From NCBI GenBank assembly GCA_021324445.1, contig JAJPJC010000292.1, positions 1-38,550 of the forward strand: 38,550 nucleotides of DNA. The letters are read 5' to 3'. Below, piece after piece: positions 1 to 7,525 of this stretch. A program made the translations under genes and the position numbers. The notes under the pieces are model-generated. The model ran no database searches. It saw only the letters and a list, made by a program, of their open reading frames with translations, and was not told where the DNA came from. Within the stretch, counting starts at the first letter, position 1. Each line of letters opens with the position of its first letter. This DNA is from Isosphaeraceae bacterium (lineage in GTDB: Bacteria; Planctomycetota; Planctomycetia; Isosphaerales; Isosphaeraceae).

Positions 1-5
1 CGAGG

Positions 6-59
6 GCTCCTTTGGTCGAAGGGGCAGGGTTCCCATCTGCCAGCCTAAGACCAAGGAGC
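6..59. other. Structured leader / inverted repeat upstream of the MgtC gene
   Basis: Bases 6-17 (GCTCCTTTGGTC) can pair with 49-59 (GACCAAGGAGC) with one bulged T, and a second hairpin lies inside (GGCAG at 22-27 with CTGCC at 37-41). It starts about 135 nt before the mgtC-like start codon. MgtC genes are often controlled by leader RNAs, so a regulatory leader is possible, but the sequence does not match the M-box as I know it. It could equally be the terminator of a gene outside the window. Confidence 0.35.
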
Positions 60-193
60 TCTCTTCGCTATATCCCCTAGAACCCGCAGAAAGCGGGACG
101 ATCTCTTCAGGGCTGGGGAAGCTTCAGGTACGATGGGTCGAGAACCTGCTGGGAGTCCTGCCTCACCGCGTAGGCACGTGACCGGGAGGCACG

Positions 194-886
194 ATGGAGC
201 TCGTACGCTTCGCCCTGAATCTCGGTGTCGCTCTGCTCATGGGGATCGCCATCGGGCTGGAGCGGCAGTTTCGCCAGCATCCGGCCGGCTTGCGGACCAA
301 CGCGCTGGTCTGCGTGGGCGCCGCGTTGTTCGTCTCGCTCTCGCGGCTGATGGCCGATCACGACAGTCCGACGCGCATCGCCTCCTACATCGTCAGCGGG
401 ATCGGGTTCCTGGGCGGCGGTGTGATCCTGCGCGAAGGGCTGACGGTCCGGGGGATGAATACCGCGGCGACCCTCTGGTGCACCGCCGCGGTCGGCACCC
501 TGGCCGGAGCCGGGTTCCCCTGGCACGCCCTGATCGGAACCACGACGGTCCTCGGCTTGCACCTGGGACTGCGCCCAATCGCCCGCCGGATCGACGCCCG
601 GCTCAAGACGGCCGTCGATGTGGAGACGCTCTACCAGATCCGAGTGTCCTGCCGGCAGGCACAGGAGGGCCTGATCCGCACGATCCTGCTGCGGCATATC
701 AATAGCATCGCGGGGATGACGGTTCAGCGGATCTCGACTCAAGAGGCGGGCCTCGACGGGCAAGCGGCGGTGGTCGCCGACGTCTACTCCATCGATCGCA
801 AGGATCGATGCATGCAGGAGGTGATGTCGCGGCTCAACATCGAGCCCGATGTCCAGGCGGTGAGCTGGGAGAAGATGCAGGCGTAA
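194..886 (+). CDS. MgtC/SapB family inner-membrane protein
   Basis: A 230-residue protein. The N-terminal half has several hydrophobic segments and the family signature region 'GIAIGLERQ' around residues 17-25, followed by 'GLRTNALVCVGAALFV' and 'GIGFLGGGVIL', typical of the MgtC/SapB membrane domain. The C-terminal part (from about residue 140) is soluble and would be the cytosolic ACT-like domain. The ATG at 194 has GGGAGG at 184-189 four bases upstream. MgtC proteins are linked to growth at low Mg2+ and to modulation of the F-type ATP synthase; they are not themselves proven Mg2+ transporters. Length fits the family. The next gene is about 370 bp away, so it is probably monocistronic. The family call is firm; the physiological role here is inferred. 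Confidence 0.9.
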   Translation: MELVRFALNLGVALLMGIAIGLERQFRQHPAGLRTNALVCVGAALFVSLSRLMADHDSPTRIASYIVSGIGFLGGGVILREGLTVRGMNTAATLWCTAAVGTLAGAGFPWHALIGTTTVLGLHLGLRPIARRIDARLKTAVDVETLYQIRVSCRQAQEGLIRTILLRHINSIAGMTVQRISTQEAGLDGQAAVVADVYSIDRKDRCMQEVMSRLNIEPDVQAVSWEKMQA

Positions 887-1258
887 CCCGGTCCACCGCT
901 GGGGCAGCGCCCGATGGAGGAGCGTGAGTCCCGGCAGCCCACGGGCGGGTGGTGAGTCGCGCCGATCCGAGCGAATCAACAGAAGTCGCTCCCGGGCAAC
1001 CTTCTCAGTCAAGGAGCCCGCAGAATCGATGGAGTCGTTAAATTCGAGAAAGACCGCATTCTGCCCTCAAACGTCTCAAGTCTTCCAAGCGGAAGATCCG
1101 ATCCAACCCGATGAGCAGTCACGTCTCCGCCGTCAGATCCATGGGCCCGTCTGGGCCATGGCCCCCGATCGGCCACCGCTGGCCGGGGTAGGCCGCCGGT
1201 CGGTAGTGGGCTTCCGCCCAGCGCAATCGTCATCCGACACGACAGGAGGTCGATCGGA
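887..1258. other. Intergenic region before the TolC-like gene
   Basis: No convincing gene. The reading frames here lack family features. An imperfect stem (ATGGGCCC with GGGCCAT, around 1140-1159) and a strong Shine-Dalgarno (AGGAGGT, 1244-1250) for the next gene are the only visible signals. Confidence 0.4.
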
Positions 1259-2863
1259 ATGGGCCTTCGTAGAGGCAGAACTCGCGCGCCCCGCCTCGTG
1301 CCGGTCGTCCTTGTGTCGGCGTTGCTGATCCTGGTGCCGCGATCGGGGCGTGGCCAGCGGTTCAATGTCGGCGCACCGACGGGCGCTTCGGGTGGGTCCG
1401 TCGTGGTGGGTCAGCCGCTCGGGGCGGCCAGCTTCCCGGATTGGTCCACACCCTCGCTGGCACCCTTCAGTGGCGCGGGCCGCCGCGGATCGCACGTCCC
1501 CGCCAGCTCCCTGGCGACCCCCGGGGCTCCGGTGTACACGACCTCGGGTGCCCAACTGCTGATCACCCAGGCCGCTCAGCCCGCGCGACTCCCGCAATAT
1601 GGGGAGTTGTCGCTCCCCCCAGAGATGGAAACCTACGGACCCAACGACGGCATGACCCTCGACATGGCCATTGAATTGCTCGTCAAACGCAACCTCGACC
1701 TGCTGGCCGCCCAGATGGAGATCCCCATGGCTGATGCCGACATCTTGACGGCCAACCTCCGCACCAACCCGGTTCTCTATGCCGACGCCGAGCTCATCCC
1801 CTACGGCCATTTCTCCTTCTTGAGGCCCGGCGGGCCAACCCAGTACGACGTCAATGTCAGCTACCCCCTGGACGTGACCTTCAAGCGGTTGGCGCGCACC
1901 CGCTCGGCGCGGGAGGCCCGGAACGTGACCGAGGCCCAGCTCCAGGACGCGATCCGCAACCAGATCGACAACCTCTACACGATTTATGAGGACGACGTCT
2001 CCGCGGGCCTGACCGTCAAGTTCAGCGAGGTCTTCGCCAACGGGATCCGCCAACTGTACGCGCGGACGCAGGAGCTCTATGACCGAGGGCAAATCAAGGA
2101 GGCTGACCTGCTGGCGGTCAGGGCCAAACTCAACCAGGCCGACCTCCAGCTCAGGGAGGCGCGGCAGACGAAGATCAAGGCCAATCGAGCCCTTGCCCTG
2201 ATGTTGAACCTGCCGCTGACCGACTCGGGTCAGATCGAGAAACTCGACGTCTTCGACCCCTTCGCCAAACCCCAACCGCTGCCCAGGTCGCGGGAGGAGT
2301 TGATCAAGCGGGCCCTCGCCATGCGGCCCGATCTGATCTCCTTCAAGTACGGCCTGCGCCGCGCCAAGGCCGACGTCCGGGTGGCTCAGGCCAACGCGTA
2401 CCCCGACGTCTTCGTGCTCTATAATCCCTACACGTTCCAGAACAATAGCTACTTCGGCGTGCAGAGCGCCACCACCTGGTGGCTGGGCGTGACGGCCGCG
2501 GTTCCCCTGTACAACCGGAACCAGGGGAACATCACGCGGGCCAAGATCAACGTGAGCCAGAGCGAGGTCCAGTTGGCCAGCGCCGAGCGGGTCGTCATCG
2601 GTGACGTCCTGGACGCAGCCCAGGAGCTGGAACAGAGCCTGGTCGCCGTCGCCCAGTTCCGGGGCGAGATCATTCCGGCGGGCAGAGCGGTGCGCGATTC
2701 GGCCTTCCGTCGCTGGCAGGGGGGCGAGATCGCGATGCCCGAGTTCCTCGATGCCCAGTCGGACTTCAACGACCTGGTGCGCCAGTACCGCGACGCCTTG
2801 GTGCGGCACCGGCGGGCGATCCTGGATCTCAACACAGCCGTGGGCGAGCGTGTCTTGCCCTGA
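1259..2863 (+). CDS. TolC-like outer-membrane efflux protein
   Basis: A 534-residue outer-membrane factor of the TolC/CusC/CzcC type. The N-terminus has an Arg-rich n-region and a hydrophobic core (residues 15-27), then a Pro/Ser/Gly-rich linker to about residue 115. Two OEP repeats follow: the first begins near 'MTLDMAIELLVKRNLDLLAA' and the second near 'SREELIKRALAMRPDLISF'. Long amphipathic helices rich in Gln, Ala and Arg fit the periplasmic coiled-coil barrel. No lipobox Cys is visible. The start has AGGAGGT at 1244-1250. Three secreted-protein genes follow on the same strand after 99 bp. The likely partners are the adaptor at 7526-8953 and the RND pump at 9241-12582, which are separated from it by other genes. 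The substrate is not readable from this protein. Confidence 0.9.
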   Translation: MGLRRGRTRAPRLVPVVLVSALLILVPRSGRGQRFNVGAPTGASGGSVVVGQPLGAASFPDWSTPSLAPFSGAGRRGSHVPASSLATPGAPVYTTSGAQLLITQAAQPARLPQYGELSLPPEMETYGPNDGMTLDMAIELLVKRNLDLLAAQMEIPMADADILTANLRTNPVLYADAELIPYGHFSFLRPGGPTQYDVNVSYPLDVTFKRLARTRSAREARNVTEAQLQDAIRNQIDNLYTIYEDDVSAGLTVKFSEVFANGIRQLYARTQELYDRGQIKEADLLAVRAKLNQADLQLREARQTKIKANRALALMLNLPLTDSGQIEKLDVFDPFAKPQPLPRSREELIKRALAMRPDLISFKYGLRRAKADVRVAQANAYPDVFVLYNPYTFQNNSYFGVQSATTWWLGVTAAVPLYNRNQGNITRAKINVSQSEVQLASAERVVIGDVLDAAQELEQSLVAVAQFRGEIIPAGRAVRDSAFRRWQGGEIAMPEFLDAQSDFNDLVRQYRDALVRHRRAILDLNTAVGERVLP

Positions 2864-2962
2864 GGGGCAATCCCGATCGGGCCGGCCGTGCCGGACGAGA
2901 TCGCCGTTGGGTGAGTCTCATCTGGCCGGCACACCCGGCGCGACGAGGAGGGACGAAGGGCC

Positions 2963-3910
2963 ATGGACCGACGACCCAGGCAGTACCGCCCGAGCCTCGA
3001 AGGACTGGAGACCCGCGACCCGCCGTCGGCCCTGCAGGTGGCAAAGGCGCCGAGCCAGGGTCGGCGCAGCAGTGCCGTGGGGAGCGGCTCCCCCATCCCG
3101 GCCGTCACCGGGGCCCGAGGCCGGGCGGTCCCCACGCCGAGCTGGGTCAACCCGAACCTGCTCCAGGGATTGGCCCAGTCGCTCTACGCACCCGTGACGA
3201 CGACCACGCCGATCACGGTGGGCACTCAGGTTTTCCCCCCCGGCACGTACTCGGTCCCGCGGCCCACCCCGGCCGAGGTGCGCCGCGAGACCATCTGGGC
3301 CGAGTTCGTCGGCACGTATTACGTCGGTCCGCCCCGGTTCTCCAACCAGGCCGCCACGATCCACATCTACAGCAACGGCAAGGACGTGACGTCCAATCAA
3401 TTCTTCTCGGGACGCGGCCAGGTCCTGTTGTTCCCCCCGGCCGACCCGACCGCCACGCCCACAACGAATGACCCGGTGGCCGGTCAGATCGCCGGCCTGG
3501 TGTCCTTGTACCCGAGTAATGTCCTCCAGGGATCCAGCCAGCTCTACCTGGACGCGACCAATCTGCCCGGAGTGGCCAGCAACGACCCGACGGCCCTGGA
3601 CCACGGCCTGCCGTCCCGCCTGAAAGTGATCCTGGACGCGGGCACCACCGCCGGGATGTACGCCACCCCGTCGTACGCGACGACCCCGCCGCGGCAGACC
3701 GCCGCGGCCACGGGTCGGGCCCTGCCGCTGGTGGGCGGCTCGGGCGGGGCGGTCGCGTTCACTCAAGGGGCCGGGCTCCTCGACCTCACGTACTTCCCCG
3801 CTCGCCACCGCCGCGCGGGGACGTCGCAATCGGGCACCGTCGTCGTCCGGTTCCAGGGCCTGATCAATGTGACCGGAGTCGAGAACGCGCTCTACAAGGG
3901 GATTAATTAG
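2963..3910 (+). CDS. Secreted planctomycete protein, tandem paralogue 1 of 3
   Basis: A 315-residue protein of no family I can name. Residues 11-19 read 'SLEGLETRD', a version of the N-terminal LExLExR-type motif found on many exported planctomycete proteins; no hydrophobic signal peptide is present. A linker (about 20-100) precedes the core region shared with the next two genes: 'FVGTYYVGPPRFSNQAATIH' at about 115-134, a middle segment with 'VLLFPPADPTATP', and a C-terminal strand-rich segment ending 'GTVVVRFQGLINVTG'. The predicted content is mostly beta-strand. A good RBS (GAGGAGGG, about 2947) precedes the ATG. It probably shares a transcript with the TolC-like gene and paralogues 2 and 3. 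Extracellular or envelope location is inferred from the motif. Confidence 0.8.
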   Translation: MDRRPRQYRPSLEGLETRDPPSALQVAKAPSQGRRSSAVGSGSPIPAVTGARGRAVPTPSWVNPNLLQGLAQSLYAPVTTTTPITVGTQVFPPGTYSVPRPTPAEVRRETIWAEFVGTYYVGPPRFSNQAATIHIYSNGKDVTSNQFFSGRGQVLLFPPADPTATPTTNDPVAGQIAGLVSLYPSNVLQGSSQLYLDATNLPGVASNDPTALDHGLPSRLKVILDAGTTAGMYATPSYATTPPRQTAAATGRALPLVGGSGGAVAFTQGAGLLDLTYFPARHRRAGTSQSGTVVVRFQGLINVTGVENALYKGIN

Positions 3911-3924
3911 GTGGGAGTGACCTG

Positions 3925-4737
3925 ATGCGTTCGAATGATCCCCGCGTCCGACGACCGCGGTTTCGCCGCCCCGTGCCGGAACGTCTCGAACCCCGCGCGC
4001 TGATGGCGCTGGCGGCGCCGGCGCATCCGGCCGAATCCCCACAGCCGTCGCGATCGGCCGGCCAGCAGGCTCACATCGAGTCCCCCAACGGACTCCTGGG
4101 CAAGCGCCCGCCGGGACCCTTCCTCAACCCGAAGGTCATCCAGCAGTCGGCCAACCTGCTCTACGGGCCGACCTCGGCCACGCCCATGACCCCGACTCCG
4201 CGGGAGGTGAAGCGCCAGACGATCACCGGCCGCTGGATCGGCCAGTACACCATCGGCCCACCCCGGTTCTCGGACCGGGCCAGCACGATTCACGCCTGGT
4301 CCAAGGCCGGGGGCTCCAATGCCTTCCTCAAGGGGACGCTCGATCTGGCGCTCTTCCCGCCGGCCGACCCCGCCGCCACGCCGACTCCCGGCGATCCGTA
4401 TGCCAACCAGGTGACGGGCGTGGTCGCCCTGTTCTCCCAGAATCTGCTTCAGACCGGCGGCATGCTGGTCCTCGACCTCAACGCCACGCCCAGCCCCGGG
4501 TCGAACCCGCGACAACTTCCGACCCACCTGAGCTGGACGTATGACACCTCCGCCAGTGGGGGCCCCTTCACCACCCCGGCGGGCTTTACCCAGGGGACCG
4601 GGACCCTCGAGATCCGATGGCACCCCGACGCCCATCCGCTTCCCGGCACCCTGGGCTCGGGGACGATGATCGTCACGTTTCAGGGGCTCTACAACTACAA
4701 CCAGATCGCCAGCGGCGTATCCAAGTTCTACTCGTGA
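3925..4737 (+). CDS. Secreted planctomycete protein, tandem paralogue 2 of 3
   Basis: A 270-residue protein, 14 bp downstream of paralogue 1. Residues 18-25 read 'PERLEPRA', the clearest version of the LEPR-type planctomycete N-terminal motif in the window. The shared core is 'WIGQYTIGPPRFSDRASTIH' (about 104-123), then 'DLALFPPADPAATP', a hydrophobic strand 'GMLVLDL', 'LPTHLSWTYDTSASGGPF', and the C-terminal 'GSGTMIVTFQGLYNYNQ'. It is shorter than paralogue 1 mainly in the linker and the Pro-rich insert. No catalytic motif is apparent. Repetition of the same strand pattern three times in a row indicates local gene duplication with divergence. Function unknown; export by a planctomycete-specific route is inferred. 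Confidence 0.8.
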   Translation: MRSNDPRVRRPRFRRPVPERLEPRALMALAAPAHPAESPQPSRSAGQQAHIESPNGLLGKRPPGPFLNPKVIQQSANLLYGPTSATPMTPTPREVKRQTITGRWIGQYTIGPPRFSDRASTIHAWSKAGGSNAFLKGTLDLALFPPADPAATPTPGDPYANQVTGVVALFSQNLLQTGGMLVLDLNATPSPGSNPRQLPTHLSWTYDTSASGGPFTTPAGFTQGTGTLEIRWHPDAHPLPGTLGSGTMIVTFQGLYNYNQIASGVSKFYS

Positions 4738-4763
4738 GAGTCCCCCGCAGGAGGAGAGGCCCG

Positions 4764-5555
4764 ATGCATCCGCTCGCCCCATCCCATCGCGACAGCCGCC
4801 GGCGGTGCCGGCCGGTCCTGGAGGGCCTGGAGTCCCGAGACCTGCCGACGTCCCACCCGCTCGGGCCCGCGCTGCCGGGCCGGCATTACCCCGCGCCCGA
4901 CGTGCAGCAGTTTGTGCCAATCCTCTACCCGCCCGGCACCCCCCAGCCGACGCCCGCCGAGGTCGAGCGCGAGTCGTTTGTGGCCAAGGCCGTGGGCCGC
5001 TACACCCTCGGCCCACCCCATTTCGACACCCAATCGCTCACCATTCACGGCTACGGCAAGTCGGCGACCAGCAACCTCTCCCGGGGGATGCACTTCCAGT
5101 TCATCCTCTTCGAGCCCAAGGACCCGTCGCAGCCCGTGACCGGGGTCATGAACTTCCTCGGCTTCAATTTCCTGCAAAACGGCACCCAGTTCATCCTCGA
5201 CCTCTCGGGACCAACCGGCACCGAGGTCGATGGGCTACCGACCCATCTCGACTGGACCCACGACTCGGCCAGTGGCGGGCCCTCCGCTGGCAACGGCGCC
5301 GCGCTGCCGGCCTACGGCAACTTCCCGACGAACTACGTCACCGCCTCGGGCACCCTCGCCAGCCCGTTGAGCCAGGGCCTGGCCCCGACGAGCGTCGTCA
5401 ACTGGAATGCGGGCGTGGGCGATGCGACGTTCCAGTACATCCCCGACAAGCATCCCGTGCGGGGAAGCCTCGGCTCGGGGACCGTCATCCTCGTGTTCCG
5501 GGGCCTGCTCAACTACTCCGGAGCCACCAGCACGCTCGACAAGGCCTACAATTGA
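4764..5555 (+). CDS. Secreted planctomycete protein, tandem paralogue 3 of 3
   Basis: A 263-residue protein. The frame is open further upstream, but the ATG at 4764 has CAGGAGGAG at 4748-4756 and puts the motif 'PVLEGLESRDLPTS' (residues 17-30) at the right distance from the N-terminus. The shared core reads 'AVGRYTLGPPHFDTQSLTIH' (about 76-95), then 'FQFILFEPKDPS', 'GTQFILDLSG', 'GLPTHLDWTHDSASGGPS' and the C-terminal 'GSGTVILVFRGLLNYSG'. It has an insert of about 50 residues (Ala/Gly/Pro-rich) before the last block that the other two lack or have in a different form. It ends convergently with the WD40 gene; the frameshifted WD40 frame overlaps its last 10 bases. Confidence 0.8.
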   Translation: MHPLAPSHRDSRRRCRPVLEGLESRDLPTSHPLGPALPGRHYPAPDVQQFVPILYPPGTPQPTPAEVERESFVAKAVGRYTLGPPHFDTQSLTIHGYGKSATSNLSRGMHFQFILFEPKDPSQPVTGVMNFLGFNFLQNGTQFILDLSGPTGTEVDGLPTHLDWTHDSASGGPSAGNGAALPAYGNFPTNYVTASGTLASPLSQGLAPTSVVNWNAGVGDATFQYIPDKHPVRGSLGSGTVILVFRGLLNYSGATSTLDKAYN

Positions 5556-6547
5556 GGACGTCTCACACGCCCTCCTTCACTTGGGCAGGGTCCAGAGCCA
5601 GATGGAATTGTCATGGCAGCCCGTGGCGGCGAGGCGGCCGTCGACCAGACCGCCAGGCATTGGACCCCGCTGTCGTGTGGGAGTCGTCCCAGCTCCCGCC
5701 CGGTCTCGAGGTCCCACAGCCGCACGGTGCGGTCATGACTGCATGAGGCCGCGCGGCGCTCGCCGGCCAGGAAGGCCACGCCGTTGACCTCGGCTCGGTG
5801 TCCCAGGAACTGTCTCAATTCCCGCCCGGTGGTCGCGTCCCAGAGGCGCACGGTCTTGTCATCACCCCCGGATAAGAGCCGGCGGCCGTCGGCCGAGAGG
5901 GCCACGGCGTTGGCCTCATCGGTGTGCCCCTCGAACCGCTTCCGCTCGCGGCCGGCGTCGACATCCCAGAGGCGGACCGTGTCGTCATCGCAGCCCGTGA
6001 CGGCCAGGCGGCCGTCGGCCGAGAGGACCACGGCGTTGATCGGGCTCTGGTGCCGCAACCGCTTCCACTCCCACCCGCCGGCGAGCTCCCAGACGCGCAA
6101 GCCCCAATCCGCGCCCCCGGCGGCAACACGCCGCCCATCGGCCGAAAGCGCCACGCCGTAGACCTCCGCCGTGACCCCATCCAACTGCATCAGCTCGCGG
6201 CCGGCTTCGAGATCCCAGAGGCGGACCGTCCGATCATCCCCTCCCGAGGCGCCGCGACGGCCATCCGGCGTCAGGGCCACGCATCGCACCCATCCCCCAT
6301 GATGGAACCGTTGCAACTCCCGCCCGGTCTCGACGTCCCACAAGCGAACGGTCCGATCCAGCCCGCCGGAGAGCAGGCGGCGGCCGTCCGCCGACAGCGC
6401 CACCCCATAAACTTGATCGGTGTGTCCCAGGAGCTGGCGGCTCGTGCCCAGGCTCCCGGCCGGTGGCTGGGCGTGGGCGCCCACGCCCAGCACACCGACC
6501 AGGGCAAGCCAGAGGGCCCCTGCATGATGAATCCGACCGCGTCTCAT
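5546..6547 (-). CDS. Secreted WD40 beta-propeller protein, last blade frameshifted
   Basis: The chosen start at 6547 (GAGGGTG upstream) gives a signal peptide ending near 'GVGAHAQ', then WD40 repeats, each with the pattern VxxVALSADGRRLLSGGxDxTVRLWD. Six full blades are readable. The seventh starts 'GVQCLAV' and then degenerates into Ser/Pro-rich sequence as read. If one base is restored near 5646-5649, the other frame continues 'VDGRLAATGCHDNSIWLWTLPK' and stops at TGA 5577-5579, completing a seven-bladed propeller and removing the overlap with the upstream gene. The gene is therefore disrupted at its 3' end, or there is a one-base sequencing error. Propellers of this kind are protein-interaction scaffolds; this one would be periplasmic or exported. 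No enzymatic domain is attached. Confidence 0.85.
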   Translation of the reverse strand: MRRGRIHHAGALWLALVGVLGVGAHAQPPAGSLGTSRQLLGHTDQVYGVALSADGRRLLSGGLDRTVRLWDVETGRELQRFHHGGWVRCVALTPDGRRGASGGDDRTVRLWDLEAGRELMQLDGVTAEVYGVALSADGRRVAAGGADWGLRVWELAGGWEWKRLRHQSPINAVVLSADGRLAVTGCDDDTVRLWDVDAGRERKRFEGHTDEANAVALSADGRRLLSGGDDKTVRLWDATTGRELRQFLGHRAEVNGVAFLAGERRAASCSHDRTVRLWDLETGRELGRLPHDSGVQCLAVWSTAASPPRAAMTIPSGSGPCPSEGGRVRRPQL

Positions 6548-6972
6548 GACATCACACCCTCGGTTTCGGAACGGGCGCGCCTCCGCGATCGGGTCGATTC
6601 GATGGTGAGGTCGTCGCCGGTTTGAACACATCGACTCCCGCGGGCCGCGGGGCTTCGACGACGCTCCGTTCGGCAATCCACGATTTTGATCAGGTGTGAC
6701 ACGGGAAGCAACCCAGCCTCCCCCAGGGACCACCGGAGAAAAACCCCGCGCGATCCGCGGGTGCTCGGGGGATAAGGTATGTTGGTGCTGAGAATCTCGG
6801 AGTCCTCGACGGTGTGCCCGGTCCGGGACGATCGCATGCGTGGCGGCTCGTCGTCGCGGCGAGAGAGCGCGCGCACGGCGCGCCGGCGGCCTGAGGGGTT
6901 GGGGGTTGGACTCGGGCCCGATACCGGAGGCGGGCTCCTGGGTTCGCTTCGATTTCGCCATGGGGAAGTGCC
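6548..6972. other. Divergent intergenic region
   Basis: About 425 bp between the WD40 gene (minus) and the putative lipoprotein gene (plus). Frames here are Arg/Pro-rich GC-driven shadows. Promoters for both flanking genes should lie here, but I see no convincing hexamer pair. Confidence 0.35.
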
Positions 6973-7326
6973 ATGCAGGGAACACTGGTGTTGCTGGTCG
7001 CCGTCGGTGGTCTCGGATGTCAGAACAAGAGTTGCGACGGTTTCTCCGCCCGACCGGCCGCGTCCGGTCAGTGCGACGGCCACGCGTCCGCCATCTCCAT
7101 CGCCCCGCCGGGTTCTCCAACGGAGTCGGGTTGCCCGTACAGCGGCTGCGACGCTTTGGGCTATCCCGGCGGCGCTCTGTGTGCGACCCTCTGGAGCTTC
7201 GTCCTGGGCCACGACCCCGAGGTCATCCGCGCGCGCGACCTTGAGGGCTCGTTCTATTCAGGGGGTTATGGTCGGTATCAGCAAGTGGATTCGATACCGA
7301 GTGCTCGTCGCCCACCCTCAGAATGA
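6973..7326 (+). CDS. Small putative lipoprotein, hypothetical
   Basis: A 117-residue frame with a hydrophobic N-terminus 'MQGTLVLLVAVGGLGC'. The Cys at position 16 resembles a lipobox, although there is no positive charge before the hydrophobic stretch. Five further Cys follow (residues 22, 34, 54, 59 and 70), along with Gly/Ser/Tyr-rich sequence. GGGGAA lies 5 bases before the ATG and third codon positions are mostly G or C. No family recognised. Alternative frames are also open across this stretch, so the call rests on the N-terminus and RBS only. If real, it would be an envelope lipoprotein or a small cysteine-rich exported protein. Confidence 0.45.
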   Translation: MQGTLVLLVAVGGLGCQNKSCDGFSARPAASGQCDGHASAISIAPPGSPTESGCPYSGCDALGYPGGALCATLWSFVLGHDPEVIRARDLEGSFYSGGYGRYQQVDSIPSARRPPSE

Positions 7327-7442
7327 CACGCGAGGATGCGTCAAGGGTCCGTTGACGGTTGAGGGTCCCCTCGGAGTATCACGACCACGACGCCGTGCGG
7401 ATGCGACTTGAGGTGGTCAAGCTTCGAGAAACTCTCCCGGGG

Positions 7443-7499
7443 AAGGTGGGGCAGCCAACCCCGGCTGCCAGTTGCCAGACGGGGCGGCTGGCCCACCTT
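7443..7499. terminator. Nested inverted repeat 3' of the adaptor gene
   Basis: AAGGTGGGGCAGCC (7443-7456) pairs with GGCTGGCCCACCTT (7486-7499) with one mismatch. Inside it, GGCAGCC (7450-7456) can instead pair with GGCTGCC (7463-7469) around a 6-nt loop. It lies 27 bp downstream of the minus-strand adaptor gene, so a terminator is the simplest reading; a dispersed palindromic repeat is also possible. No long U tract follows on the minus strand. Confidence 0.5.
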
Positions 7500-7525
7500 G
7501 AGTGAAGACTTCCCCGCCTCGCCAT

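Noticed and set aside
11..45. Glycine-riboswitch-like string (CGAAGGGGCAGG) near the window start
   Set aside because: Only a short string agrees; the rest of the aptamer core and the tandem arrangement are missing, and the downstream gene is MgtC-like rather than glycine metabolism.
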